NCBI RefSeq assembly: GCF_002095435.2
Contig: NZ_MJEJ02000047.1
Location: 62,001 to 126,000, forward strand
Direction: 5' to 3'
Source: Williamsia sp. 1138
Lineage (GTDB): Bacteria > Actinomycetota > Actinomycetes > Mycobacteriales > Mycobacteriaceae
Length of the DNA: 64,000 nt
Part shown: positions 8,747 through 17,503 of the stretch, one piece after another
How positions within the stretch are numbered: the first letter of the stretch is position 1
How the letters are laid out: each line of letters opens with the position of its first letter
Translations under genes and position numbers: made by a program
The notes under the pieces: model-generated
Told to the model about the DNA's origin: nothing
What the model saw: only the letters and a program-made list of their open reading frames with translations
Databases searched by the model: none

Positions 8747-9549
8747 GGTGTGGTCCTGTCGAGGTAGGCCTTGCGTCGACCGGGGTCGAAAGCGCCGGGT
8801 TCTCTTCCCCCGACGAGACGTTTGGCGCCCAGGAGAAGGTTCTCCGGCACCCCTTGCTCGACGAGACCCATCGGGGCCAGCCAGCGCGGCACCGTGACTT
8901 CTGGACGACCGTGCCGGGTGCTGGCGACGATGGCCCGTGCCACGTCCTCAGGTTCCAGGGTGGGCTGGAGTCTCAACGTGACACCGGACGTCAGGTCGGT
9001 GCGGGTGGCGGCAGGCATCACCGTGGTCAGGGTGACCCCGGTCCCGGTCAGCTCGGCGCGAATCGCTCGCGACAACGCAACAACCCCGAACTTGGAGGCG
9101 CAGTAGGTGGCCATCCCCGGAGTCGAGACCTTGCCGGCCATGGACGACACGTTGACGATATGCCCCCGACCACGAGCAATCATGCGCGGCAGCACAAGCC
9201 GGGTTCCGGTGATCACGGCACCCAGATTGATGGCCAGTTCACGGTGCAGCGCATCGAGGCCGATCTCCGCGAACCGCCCCATGAGCTGGATTCCGGCGTT
9301 GTTCACCAAGACGTCGATATCGCCACCGTCGGAGGTGGCCACCAAGAAGTCGCGAAAGCTCGACGGGTCGGTGACATCGAGATGATGCGCGTGCACGCCG
9401 ATGTCCGAGGCTGTCTCGGTGGCGGCATCGAGGTCGATGTCGCCGATGGTGACGATCGCGCCGCGTGCTGCCATCGCCGCGGCAGTTGCCTTACCGATGC
9501 CGCGTGCCCCGCCCGTCACACCCACTCGGGCGCCGTCGAGGTCGATCAC
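8743..9549 (-). CDS. Short-chain dehydrogenase/reductase (Rv3057c-like)
   Basis: 268 residues, classical SDR: TGGARGIG (13-20) for the cofactor, NNAG, VNVSSMAG, and the catalytic YCASK. An Asp at the end of the second strand (IGDIDLD) favours NAD over NADP. It is in the middle of a tightly coupled operon: the upstream gene's stop overlaps its start (9546-9549) and its stop overlaps the P450 start. It likely oxidises an alcohol made by the P450 or acts on the same lipid. The gene order P450-SDR with a TetR matches the mycobacterial cyp136 neighbourhood as I remember it. Confidence 0.9.
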   Translation of the reverse strand: MIDLDGARVGVTGGARGIGKATAAAMAARGAIVTIGDIDLDAATETASDIGVHAHHLDVTDPSSFRDFLVATSDGGDIDVLVNNAGIQLMGRFAEIGLDALHRELAINLGAVITGTRLVLPRMIARGRGHIVNVSSMAGKVSTPGMATYCASKFGVVALSRAIRAELTGTGVTLTTVMPAATRTDLTSGVTLRLQPTLEPEDVARAIVASTRHGRPEVTVPRWLAPMGLVEQGVPENLLLGAKRLVGGREPGAFDPGRRKAYLDRTTP

Positions 9550-10232
9550 AGCGGACTGCCGATGGGCTGCCGCAAGGCGAAGTGCGCGATGAGGCGAACC
9601 TCTCCTGACCGCATGGTGAGTAGTGCTCGGCCGAGGTAGACCCCGGGGACGACCTCGACGATCTCGTCGCGGGTGCGCTTGATGGGGAAGGTTCGGACGC
9701 TGGGATTCTTGTACTGGGGCACCCCATAATCGAGTGCGCGGACCATCACCCGGGGCTCGATGTGGCCTTCTTCGATCGCATGGTCGAAATCGAAACCCTC
9801 CACCTCGCCGTCGCCCCGTCGCAATCCCCGGTAGCCGACAGCGACGATCGGCATCGCCAGGCGAGCGATCGGAGCGAGGCGGTTGAAGCCGGTGCCGGCC
9901 TGGAGGTCGAACGTCTTCCCTTCCCAGGTGGGATTGATGCGCATCAAGGGGTTGGCCAGGTGTGCTTCCGGGATCCCGAAGAGCTTTCCGACGATGAGTC
10001 CTTCGAGTTTGCCGTCGGGGCCGTCTGGTGCCGTACCTTCGCCGAAGAGGATCGCCAGTGCAGGCAGATCATTTCGATCGCCGAGTTCCTTGATGTATTG
10101 CCAGGTCGCGGCCCGGGCGACGGTGGGGCGGGTTCGGGCCAAGCTGCGCAGTTCGACGAGCATCGCTCTGACGGCCGACGCTTCCGGCTCGCCCGTCTGT
10201 GCCGGGTCGACCTGGTGAACCGGTGCACTCAT
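9546..10232 (-). CDS. Conserved protein of unknown function, first gene of the P450 operon
   Basis: 228 residues from the ATG at 10232, which has AGGAGG 7 bases upstream. An in-frame opening continues to 10313 but would run through the operator region. No membrane segments or catalytic motif that I recognise. Notable parts are GKLFGIPEAHLANPLMRI, WEGKTFDLQAGTGFNR and the C-terminal RDEIVEVVPGVYLGRALL. Its stop overlaps the SDR start by 4 bases, so it is co-translated with SDR and P450. It is probably a small binding or accessory protein; no reaction is proposed. Confidence 0.8.
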   Translation of the reverse strand: MSAPVHQVDPAQTGEPEASAVRAMLVELRSLARTRPTVARAATWQYIKELGDRNDLPALAILFGEGTAPDGPDGKLEGLIVGKLFGIPEAHLANPLMRINPTWEGKTFDLQAGTGFNRLAPIARLAMPIVAVGYRGLRRGDGEVEGFDFDHAIEEGHIEPRVMVRALDYGVPQYKNPSVRTFPIKRTRDEIVEVVPGVYLGRALLTMRSGEVRLIAHFALRQPIGSPL

Positions 10233-10246
10233 CCGGAGCCTCCTAT

Positions 10247-10304
10247 TCTGGTACGAATCAGTGCCAGACTGCACTGTGGGACGAAACGGTACCAGATTGT
10301 CTGG
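10247..10304. promoter_or_regulatory. Operator cluster between P450 operon and TetR
   Basis: TCTGGTAC (10247-10254) with GTGCCAGA (10261-10268) forms an inverted repeat with one mismatch and a 6-base spacer. A second group follows: GGTACCAGA (10289-10297), overlapping CCAGA-ttg-TCTGG (10292-10304). These lie between the divergent starts at 10232 and 10329 and probably bind the TetR encoded at 10329. Confidence 0.6.
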
Positions 10305-10328
10305 GCCCGTCAACAGGTTTATCGATCG

Positions 10329-11012
10329 GTGAATGCCAAACTTGCGAGCGTGACTGGTGGCGGTGAGCGCAACTATGCGGGCACGAGTGCAGCGGCTCGC
10401 GTCGAGAAGAGGCGTGCGAGCTTGCTGGATGCTGCGCTCACCGAGATGGCGCAGAGTCGCTGGCGTTCGGCGACTGTTGCGAGCGTGTGCGCCGAGGCGC
10501 GCTTGAACAAGCGCTACTTCTACGAGAGTTTCGACGATCTCGACAAGCTCGCCGACGCGGTCATCGACGCGGTGGCCGGCGAAGTGGTCGTTGCCGCCAT
10601 CGGTGGCTTCAGCGCGACTGCGGGGTCTCCGCTGGACGAGCAGGCACGCGCTGTGGTCGCGACCGTGGTCGACGTACTCGGTGAGGATCGGCGGAAGGCG
10701 TTGGTGTTGCTGGGCGGTGTGTCGACGGCGGCCAGTCAGGACGACAAGCGCAGGGCAGCGATCTCAGGGCTGACGACGGTGTTGGTCGACCATGCCCGGA
10801 AGATCCATGACGTTGCGCTCGAGCGTGATTCGCTTGCCGCGACCGGTCCGGCGTTTGTCATCGGCGGAACCGCGCAAACAATCCTGTCCTGGGTGAACGC
10901 AGACCTGGCGGTCAGTCGCGAGCAGTTGATCGAGGATATTGCTGCCCTGTGGCTGGCGCTGGGGGAGAGTGCCTCCGGGATCGCACGATCGAGAATCGAG
11001 CCGGAAGAATGA
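10329..11012 (+). CDS. TetR-family regulator of the P450 operon (Rv3058c-like)
   Basis: About 227 residues. The HTH is in SLLDAALTEMAQSRWRSATVASVCAEARLNKRYFYESF; the rest is the ligand-binding helical domain. I place the start at GTG 10329 because longer openings overlap the divergent operon's start; no good Shine-Dalgarno is visible, so a leaderless transcript is possible and GTG 10350 is an alternative. The recognition helix is nearly identical to that of the TetR at 5577-6185. Its 3' end overlaps the convergent serine hydrolase gene by 101 bases. Confidence 0.83.
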   Translation: MNAKLASVTGGGERNYAGTSAAARVEKRRASLLDAALTEMAQSRWRSATVASVCAEARLNKRYFYESFDDLDKLADAVIDAVAGEVVVAAIGGFSATAGSPLDEQARAVVATVVDVLGEDRRKALVLLGGVSTAASQDDKRRAAISGLTTVLVDHARKIHDVALERDSLAATGPAFVIGGTAQTILSWVNADLAVSREQLIEDIAALWLALGESASGIARSRIEPEE

Positions 11013-12378
11013 GCAGCGCCGCGGCGAGTGACCAGGTGATGAGGGACACGATCAGCATGATCGCGGCGTCGGGCATCCAAAGCCGCATCACCCGAAGGTC
11101 GGCGCCAAAGAAGCTCGGCAGCAACCAGAGTCCGCTGATGATCACGATTGCGGCGACGGCTGTCGTCCAGCGCAGTACGCGTCGCGCCGGACGCCACCAG
11201 GACGCAAAGGCTATCGCGAGACCGAGTGCCGCGACTGCTGAGACCACCCAGGGAAGCGCCGTCAGCAGCGGGTCGCCGCTTGTCGCCGTCGGCGATTGTC
11301 CATCGAGTATCAGCAGCAAGTTTTCGGCGACCGAGGCGAGTGCAGGGGCCTTGGCTTCGCTGTAGGCGTTGGCCAGGACAACCACGGACTGGCCGTCCGG
11401 GCCGAGCATCACATGGGCGAAATAGCCTGGTGTGGCTCCGGTGTGGTGCACCAACGGTCCGAGATCCGACGGTGTGATCCGCCAGCCGTAACCGTAGTCG
11501 TCGTCACCGGCATCGACTCGCGGAGTGTGCAACTGTCGCAACAATTCTGGGTCGAGAACATCGGGGTCGGCGCCGGCCTGGGCACGTGCGTAGCGGGTGA
11601 GGTCGTCGAGAGTGGACGCGACGTAGCCGAAAGGTGTTCCTGATTCGTCGAATCCGGGGGAGTACCTGCGAGGCGATCCCCACCAGTAGCGATGGCCGGG
11701 CGGTAGGTCTGATGCGGCGTCGGAGGTGCTCGCGGTGTCGCGCATGTCCAGCGGTTCGAGCAGGTCGGTCCTGAGTACTTCACCGAACGGCTTGCCGTCG
11801 AGTTGTTCCACGAGCGCGCCGAGGACCAGGTAGTTGGCGTCGCTGTACTCGTATTGCCCTCGCGTGCCGGAGTACTTCAGGTCTTCTGCAGCACGTCGGA
11901 CAGCGCCGGGAGCATTGTCGAACCGTTCGGCGACCGCGAGACCATCGGCGCCCGAGAACCCGCTGGTGTGGGTGAGGAGTTCCTCGACCGTGGGGGACGT
12001 GGCCACGAGCCAAGGGAGGTGATCCCCGACAGGGTCGGTCAACGCCAGGACGCCCCTGTCGACGTGCTGCATGACCACGGCGGCGGTCATCGATTTCGCC
12101 AGTGATCCGATCAAGAATGGGGTGTCCCGGGTGACCGGAGCTCCGTTGCCGTCAGCACCAGACGTCCAGTCGAAATCGGCCACCCCGGGTGACAGCACCG
12201 TGGCGGCCAGGCCCGGAATTTGCTGGTCCGCGGCTACTTCGGCCAGGTAGTCCGCGACGGCTGTGTTCCCGGCGGCGATCGCCGCGGTCGGTTCGCTTGT
12301 CGCCGGGCCGGCCGCGGTCGAGATCAGTACGGCACCGAATGTCGCGACTGCGAGGATCGTGCGGACGCATCTGAGCAT
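10912..12378 (-). CDS. Membrane-anchored serine hydrolase, class C beta-lactamase/PBP family
   Basis: 488 residues: signal peptide (ending near AAGPATSEP), then the beta-lactamase-like serine hydrolase domain with catalytic SLAK (SxxK) and YSDANYL (YxN), a HTG-like HHTGATPGY in place of KTG, and a C-terminal region with about four membrane helices. Such proteins are esterases, D-aminopeptidases or carboxypeptidases rather than true beta-lactamases. It acts at the outer face of the membrane. It is divergent from the TetR at 12468, with two 16-bp palindromes between them. The last 101 bases overlap the end of the TetR at 10329 on the other strand. Confidence 0.88.
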   Translation of the reverse strand: MLRCVRTILAVATFGAVLISTAAGPATSEPTAAIAAGNTAVADYLAEVAADQQIPGLAATVLSPGVADFDWTSGADGNGAPVTRDTPFLIGSLAKSMTAAVVMQHVDRGVLALTDPVGDHLPWLVATSPTVEELLTHTSGFSGADGLAVAERFDNAPGAVRRAAEDLKYSGTRGQYEYSDANYLVLGALVEQLDGKPFGEVLRTDLLEPLDMRDTASTSDAASDLPPGHRYWWGSPRRYSPGFDESGTPFGYVASTLDDLTRYARAQAGADPDVLDPELLRQLHTPRVDAGDDDYGYGWRITPSDLGPLVHHTGATPGYFAHVMLGPDGQSVVVLANAYSEAKAPALASVAENLLLILDGQSPTATSGDPLLTALPWVVSAVAALGLAIAFASWWRPARRVLRWTTAVAAIVIISGLWLLPSFFGADLRVMRLWMPDAAIMLIVSLITWSLAAALLILPARFSIVRSRRHSPPAPATGQQYPRSTARD

Positions 12379-12394
12379 GCTCGCTCATCCTTTC

Positions 12395-12436
12395 CAATAT
12401 GTGCATATTGTTTTGAAGGCCAATATAGCCATATTG
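12395..12436. promoter_or_regulatory. Twin palindromic operators for TetR
   Basis: CAATATGTGCATATTG (12395-12410) and CAATATAGCCATATTG (12421-12436) are two CAATAT-N4-ATATTG palindromes, 26 bases centre to centre. They sit between the divergent starts at 12378 and 12468, so one TetR dimer pair could repress both genes. Confidence 0.75.
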
Positions 12437-12467
12437 TTTCCAAGCGCAAGTGGGCTACCATCGGTTG

Positions 12468-13154
12468 ATGGCACGAACGGCGAATCACGACGAACGGCGG
12501 GCGCAAATTCTCGGTGGGGTGCGCACCGTCGCAACCAGTTCGGGGATAGGACGGGTGACAGTCGCGCGCGCGGCGGAGGCGGCCGGCGTGTCCGTGGGGT
12601 TGGTGCAGCACTACTACTCGTCGAAAGAAGAACTCCTCATCGACACCTTCGCTTCGGTCCGTGCTGACGTGTTCACCAGGATCGACGCCGAGATCGCCCG
12701 CGCTGAGAAGCGGGGGTCGCGTATCGAGCAGATGCTGGTCGACAGTGTGGGTCAGCTGTTGCCGATCGGTGCGCGTAAGCGGGACGAGGTGTACGTCGCG
12801 CACGCGTTCGCCGGACTGGCTCTTGAAGACCCCACTCTCCGCGGGCATCTGCGAGCAGCGAATGAACAATTGCAGCAACGGGTTGCCACGGGTCTGACCA
12901 ACGGCAAGGAATGCGGTGAGGTCGATCCGAGTCTCGACGTCGATGAGGCGGCCTACGCGCTGGTGGCGTTGACCGACGGGCTTGCCGCGCGGTTACTGGT
13001 CCACGCGGGGGCGGCGCAGAAGAAGTGGGCGCTCGACTCTCTCCGGGCACGCGCCCGCGAGCTGTGTCCGGGGGAGTGCGCACATCGCCGGGTGAACAGC
13101 GGTGAGGCCCTGCATCCGAAGATGCAGGGCCTCAACGTTGCCGGGCGGCACTAG
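12468..13154 (+). CDS. TetR-family transcriptional regulator
   Basis: 228 residues from ATG 12468. The HTH covers QILGGVRTVATSSGIGRVTVARAAEAAGVSVGLVQHYYSSKEELL, the BetI-like subgroup of TetR. It is divergent from the serine hydrolase gene and probably controls it and itself through the twin CAATAT palindromes. The last 17 codons run through a perfect terminator-like hairpin (13103-13134), so transcription may end close to the stop codon. The ligand is unknown. Confidence 0.87.
   Translation: MARTANHDERRAQILGGVRTVATSSGIGRVTVARAAEAAGVSVGLVQHYYSSKEELLIDTFASVRADVFTRIDAEIARAEKRGSRIEQMLVDSVGQLLPIGARKRDEVYVAHAFAGLALEDPTLRGHLRAANEQLQQRVATGLTNGKECGEVDPSLDVDEAAYALVALTDGLAARLLVHAGAAQKKWALDSLRARARELCPGECAHRRVNSGEALHPKMQGLNVAGRH
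13103..13134. terminator. Perfect hairpin inside the 3' end of the TetR gene
   Basis: Fourteen base pairs, with GAGGCCCTGCATC (13104-13116) and GATGCAGGGCCTC (13121-13133) plus an outer T-A, and a CGAA loop. It starts about 50 bases before the TetR stop codon, and lies just downstream of the convergent CPBP gene, so it can serve both directions. Confidence 0.65.
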
Positions 13155-14041
13155 CGCACGGTGGCCACCGGTTCGGGATGCAAGACCTCCCTGGAGGCAT
13201 GGAGGGTGTCGTGAACTGCGCCCTTGTCGTTGTCGCGCCACACCCGTGCCCGAAGTAGATAGATCGTGGCGACCAGAGCAACCGCGCCGAAGGTGGCGAG
13301 CCCGCTTTCGCCGGCGACGTACGCCAGGTGGTCCGGGTTGGAGGCGATGACGGCGGTGGCGCCCAGGGTGAAGGCGGTGTTGGCTGCATTGTGCGCCACT
13401 GCCACGGTCCACACGGAGTGTGAGCGGTCCCAGAGGTAGGCGTAGAACACTCCGGCGAGGGTGATGGTGGCGACCACGGCCGGGGCAACGATCCAGCGGG
13501 CACCGTCGGCGTCGTAGGTGGTGGCGATCAGGATCAGCGGGAGGTGGAACAGCCCGTGGATGAACCCAGTGAGCAGTGCGGCCCGGCGCATTCCGGTGAG
13601 CTGTTGCATACGTGGCAACAGGTATCCGCGCCAGCCGATTTCCTCACCGAGGATGAACAGAGTGCCGATGCCGAGTTCGACGATGAGGTCGACGACCCAG
13701 CTCGCGGTGCCGAGGGGAGTGGCAGTGATCGAGACGAAGTCGGCGACACCGGTCAGGACCGCGGCGCCGTAGGCGAGCAGTAGCAGGACGACGGGAACCG
13801 TCAGAGCCGGCCTGAGCGCGGACCCGCCGGATTTGTTGAGTCCGAAGCTCCGCCACAGTTCTTTGCGGGAGCCCCTGGGAATGACGGTGAACGTCATGAT
13901 CGCAACTGTGAGCGCAGGTATGAAGACACTGAGCACCATGTTGATCTCGGCGTCGGGCAGAGCGGTGGCCACCGCGATGGCCAGCGAGAACGCCACGGCC
14001 ACAAAGGCGGTGATCTCACGGATGACTGGGGTGCGAAACAT
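13151..14041 (-). CDS. CPBP-family intramembrane glutamic protease
   Basis: 296 residues, about eight membrane helices. The family motifs are present: EEIGWRGYLLPRMQ (catalytic Glu-Glu and Arg), GFIHGLFHLPLI (His), and AHNAANTAF. CPBP/Abi proteins cleave peptides within the membrane, for example prenylated or bacteriocin-like substrates. The ATG at 14041 is favoured by AGGAG 7 bases upstream; a longer in-frame opening (to 14119) has no such site. It lies directly downstream of a two-component system on the same strand (136-base gap), which may control it. Confidence 0.87.
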   Translation of the reverse strand: MFRTPVIREITAFVAVAFSLAIAVATALPDAEINMVLSVFIPALTVAIMTFTVIPRGSRKELWRSFGLNKSGGSALRPALTVPVVLLLLAYGAAVLTGVADFVSITATPLGTASWVVDLIVELGIGTLFILGEEIGWRGYLLPRMQQLTGMRRAALLTGFIHGLFHLPLILIATTYDADGARWIVAPAVVATITLAGVFYAYLWDRSHSVWTVAVAHNAANTAFTLGATAVIASNPDHLAYVAGESGLATFGAVALVATIYLLRARVWRDNDKGAVHDTLHASREVLHPEPVATVR

Positions 14042-14177
14042 CGGGGGACTCCTGGTGGTGGGATGCGGCCCTGGTGGCCGTGTTCCATCAATCTCCTCCA
14101 GGAGGGGTGGGCCCGGCATCTGGCGCCAGGCCCCGGTTTTGTCGGCGCGTCTCTATCTGCAGACAGAGACGCGAGCA

Positions 14178-14837
14178 TCAGGTTCGCGGTACGGCCAGTC
14201 CCGATTCGTAGGCGTACATCACCAGTTGCGCGCGATCACGGCTGTCCAGCTTGGTCAGCAGATGACTGACGTGGGTCTTCACGGTCCCGTATCCCATGTG
14301 CAGCGCAGCGGCGATCTCGTTGTTCGACAACCCTTGTGCGACGGCGAGCAGCACCTCGCGTTCGCGTTCGGTGAGTCCATTCGCCGCGCTCTCGCGAGGT
14401 GTCGTATCCGGCAGTGCGGCGAAACGTTCGATCATACGGCGGGTGACGGTGGGGGACAGTAGCGCTTCTCCGGCGGCGATCACCGTGATGGCGTCGAGCA
14501 ACAACCCAGGTCTGGTGTCTTTGAGAAGAAACCCGCTCGCACCGGCGCGCAGCGCTGCGACAACGAGCTCGTCCTCATCAAAAGTTGTCAGGATCAGCAC
14601 CTTGGTGCCCGCGCACAACGGATCGTTGACGATTCGCTGCGTTGCCTCGATGCCGTCCATGATGGGCATTCGGACGTCCATCAACACGACGTCCGGGGTG
14701 GTGCGCCGGCACAGGTCCCAGGCTTGTTGGCCGTTGCTCGCTTCGCCGACGATCTCTATGTCCGGTTCGGAATGAAGGAGCACCGCAAACCCGGAACGAA
14801 CCAGAGCCTGGTCGTCGACAACTGCCACCGTGGTCAT
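14178..14837 (-). CDS. NarL/LuxR-type response regulator
   Basis: 219 residues. Receiver domain with acidic pair D8/D9 and phospho-acceptor D54 (VVLMDVRMP), then a C-terminal LuxR HTH (LTEREREVLLAVAQGLSNNEIAAALHMGYGTVKTHVSHLLTKL). It is the partner of the histidine kinase just upstream: the kinase stop and this ATG share one base (TGATG at 14835-14839). It likely controls the CPBP protease gene downstream or genes elsewhere. Confidence 0.93.
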   Translation of the reverse strand: MTTVAVVDDQALVRSGFAVLLHSEPDIEIVGEASNGQQAWDLCRRTTPDVVLMDVRMPIMDGIEATQRIVNDPLCAGTKVLILTTFDEDELVVAALRAGASGFLLKDTRPGLLLDAITVIAAGEALLSPTVTRRMIERFAALPDTTPRESAANGLTEREREVLLAVAQGLSNNEIAAALHMGYGTVKTHVSHLLTKLDSRDRAQLVMYAYESGLAVPRT

Positions 14838-16024
14838 CAGGAGCCGTTCTCTGTGAGGGGAAGTGTTGCGTGGGCTCGGAATCCGCCGTCAGGGGTAGGG
14901 CCGGAGGTGAACCTTCCGCTGACGAGGTGGGCGCGTTCGCGGAGCCCGCTCAGGCCGTGTCCGCCGCTGTCCTGACTTGGTGCAACCGACCGTCCGCCGG
15001 GATCGGTGATCTCGATGTCCAGTTCGTCGGCGCGGTATGTCAGCTGAACATGCGCACGGGGTCCACCGTGTTTGAGCACATTGGTCAGCGACTCCTGCAC
15101 GATGCGGTATGCCGCCAATTCCACTGCGGGGTCCAGTCGGGTTGGAGCGCCTTCGATCTCGAGATCGATGTCGACTCCGGCTGTTTGCACCACCGTGATT
15201 AGTCCCGGAATGTCGTCGATGCCTTGCGGCACCGGTCCGCTGACCGGATCGTCCTCCTGGCGCAGTACCCCGAGCATGGACCGTGTCTGCGCCAGCGCCT
15301 CGCGGCTGGTCTCCGCGACGATCTGCAGCGCCCGTTCGGCCGCGTCGACGTCGGTGCGGATCACATGGGCGCCCACTCCCGCCTGGACGGCGATCAGCGA
15401 CATGCTGTGGGCCACCACGTCATGCAACTCCCGGGCGATACGTAGACGCTCTTCGGCGACTGCGCGGCCCGTCTGCTCACGTGCCAAGGCGGCATCGTGT
15501 TCAGCGGCAAGAAGCTGGTCGCGGTGCTGCCCTCTGCGCGCCCGGATGGCGTCGCCGATCGCCCACGCCGTGATCACCAGGGCCCAGGCCTGCAGGAGAT
15601 CTGAGGTGCGGAGGTCGGGGATGTTCGCGGCGGCCAGGCAGGCGAATGTCAGGATCGTCGCGACCAGCGCGACCGCGGCATGTCGTCGTCGGCCGTATGC
15701 TGCCAGCGAGTACAGCGCGAAGAGCAGGAGTACGGACAGTAGCCCGATGTAGTGACCGGTCAGAGTGACAACCAGGCAGCCGCCCCCGAATGCTGCGTAG
15801 GCGATCGCCGGGTATGTTCTGCGCCAGTAGAGGGCACCTGTGGCGATTACAGTGCCGACGATCGCGACAGCGTCAGGACCCTCCAGGCGTGGGTCGATGT
15901 TCTCGACGTCCGCGGCGAACAGCGCACCGATCGAGAGCGCGGTGGCTGCGACCGCGATGGCGATGTCGAGGAAGGGTGCGAGTCGTCCCGCGGCCCGGGC
16001 CCACATGCCGCCCTCGTGTTGCAT
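14837..16024 (-). CDS. Sensor histidine kinase, HisKA_3 (DesK/NarX-like) type
   Basis: 395 residues. Five to six N-terminal membrane helices, a coiled region, then the HisKA_3 dimerisation helix with the phosphorylated His in ELHDVVAHSMSLI, and a HATPase_c domain ending in GGHGLSGLRERAHLVSGRF. The membrane part has no large extracytoplasmic domain, so the signal is probably sensed in or near the membrane. A GTG one codon upstream (16027) is an alternative start. It forms a two-gene operon with the response regulator. Confidence 0.92.
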   Translation of the reverse strand: MQHEGGMWARAAGRLAPFLDIAIAVAATALSIGALFAADVENIDPRLEGPDAVAIVGTVIATGALYWRRTYPAIAYAAFGGGCLVVTLTGHYIGLLSVLLLFALYSLAAYGRRRHAAVALVATILTFACLAAANIPDLRTSDLLQAWALVITAWAIGDAIRARRGQHRDQLLAAEHDAALAREQTGRAVAEERLRIARELHDVVAHSMSLIAVQAGVGAHVIRTDVDAAERALQIVAETSREALAQTRSMLGVLRQEDDPVSGPVPQGIDDIPGLITVVQTAGVDIDLEIEGAPTRLDPAVELAAYRIVQESLTNVLKHGGPRAHVQLTYRADELDIEITDPGGRSVAPSQDSGGHGLSGLRERAHLVSGRFTSGPTPDGGFRAHATLPLTENGS

Positions 16025-16208
16025 CACACCAGCCGATTGCTCATGTCGCGGATGCTACGCCGAGCGCGGGCTGCGCACCGACGCGCACCGAAACGTACGT
16101 CGTAGTGTCACTCGGGCAGCTGGCGCACAAATGTGACCTGAGCCACATTGACCCCACCTGCCCCAGTGAGCGGCCGAACGACAGTTCAGAGCGGGTGGAG
16201 AGTGAGTG

Positions 16209-17339
16209 TTACGGCGTTGCCGCGTACGCCGCAGCGAGGTCGATCCGCAACCAGCCGCCGTCGGGGCCGGACTGGTCAAGCGGGTAGCCGGCCGGGATGG
16301 CCGTCTGCTCGAGGATTCCCAGGCGCTGCTGATCAGTCAGGTGCGGGAACTTGGTCCGCAGGAGCGCAGCGGCCTCTGCCGGGATTCGGTTCTGCTGCCC
16401 GGGGTTCACCTGCGGGAGCCCGTACGTCATCAGTGCCTGGTGCTCCGACACGGCCTGCTCGGTGGTCAGGTACGGGGTATCGGTGGCGATGAACTGGGCC
16501 AGCGGCAACCCCGTGGCCTTCTCGAGTTGTTCGCGAAGTTGGGTGCCTGCCTCGTCGATCAGCCGGTCGAAGCCGGGATCGGAGAGGCGGGCCGCGGTGA
16601 GGTCCATGGCCATGAGCCTTCCGCCCATCACGTCGAGCGGGTAGTGGACGCCGAGAACGACGCGTCCGAGTCCGATCTCGCCGGCGCGAGCGATGATCTG
16701 AGGGCCGAGTTCCGGCAGCCACGACGCCAGCAGCGCCCCCTTCCAGTACCCCATGTTCGCGTGACCCGACGGGTACGAGCCGTTGCCTTCGAGCTCGGAG
16801 TAGAGGTGGCCGCCGGGCTCGTCATACCGCTTGATACTGGCCGGTGCCGCGACGAACGGTCGCGGATTGTTGAAGAACTGCTTCTCGGGCAGCGTCGTTC
16901 CCGACGGCAGACCGGCGCGAGCCAAGTCACCCTCGGCCAACGCGGCAACCTTCGGAAGCTTGCCGTCGTCCAATAGCTTCAGGAAGACGGGGCCCAGCTT
17001 GTCACCGAGCGCTGCGGCGAGCGAGACCAGGCGGTCGTCATAGTTGATCTCGATCGCGTCCTGTTGTGCCTCAGGGGTCGCCTCATTATTGATACGCACG
17101 ACGGTCTGCAGGTTCTGCGCCATCAGGGCGGGGTTCTTGTCGCGCAATTTGGTGAAGCCATCCAGGACCGGCAGATACGTGCCGCCTGCCGGGAGGTCCG
17201 ACGGGTACGGACCGATCAGCTGGACAGGGGTGAAGCTCTGAGGAGCAGTGTCCGCGGTGGCAACCCCGCTTACCGGAAAAACGAGGGCGACGGCCGCCAG
17301 CATCGTCAAGACGATGGACCGTGAACGCGAAAACGACAT
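16209..17339 (-). CDS. Secreted PAP2-type (class A-like) acid phosphatase
   Basis: 376 residues with a signal peptide (MSFSRSRSIVLTMLAAVALVF, cleavage near GVATA-DT). The three phosphatase motifs are visible: KQFFNNPRP (KxxxxxxRP), SYPSGHAN (PSGH) and GRVVLGVHYPLDV (SRxxxxxHxxxD variant, with Gly in place of Ser). It hydrolyses phosphomonoesters outside the membrane. I take the ATG at 17339 since the preceding 12 codons are not signal-like. It is the last chromosomal gene before the element's left attachment site. Confidence 0.87.
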   Translation of the reverse strand: MSFSRSRSIVLTMLAAVALVFPVSGVATADTAPQSFTPVQLIGPYPSDLPAGGTYLPVLDGFTKLRDKNPALMAQNLQTVVRINNEATPEAQQDAIEINYDDRLVSLAAALGDKLGPVFLKLLDDGKLPKVAALAEGDLARAGLPSGTTLPEKQFFNNPRPFVAAPASIKRYDEPGGHLYSELEGNGSYPSGHANMGYWKGALLASWLPELGPQIIARAGEIGLGRVVLGVHYPLDVMGGRLMAMDLTAARLSDPGFDRLIDEAGTQLREQLEKATGLPLAQFIATDTPYLTTEQAVSEHQALMTYGLPQVNPGQQNRIPAEAAALLRTKFPHLTDQQRLGILEQTAIPAGYPLDQSGPDGGWLRIDLAAAYAATP

Positions 17340-17503
17340 GACCAGGATATTTCCCGAAGCCGACCGCGGGCACAAGTTTACGAATCGCTGATCGGGGCGC
17401 GTACTGGGCGAACGCCGTACCGGTTACCGCGATGTGGAGCGGTATTCATCCGGTGGCAACCCTGCCGGTGCTGGACGCGGCTGTCGCTGCCCGGGTAGAT
17501 GGT

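Noticed and set aside
9762-10328. N-terminal extension of the TetR at 10329
   Set aside because: It would cover the operator region and the antisense of the divergent gene; the TetR fold begins well after 10329.
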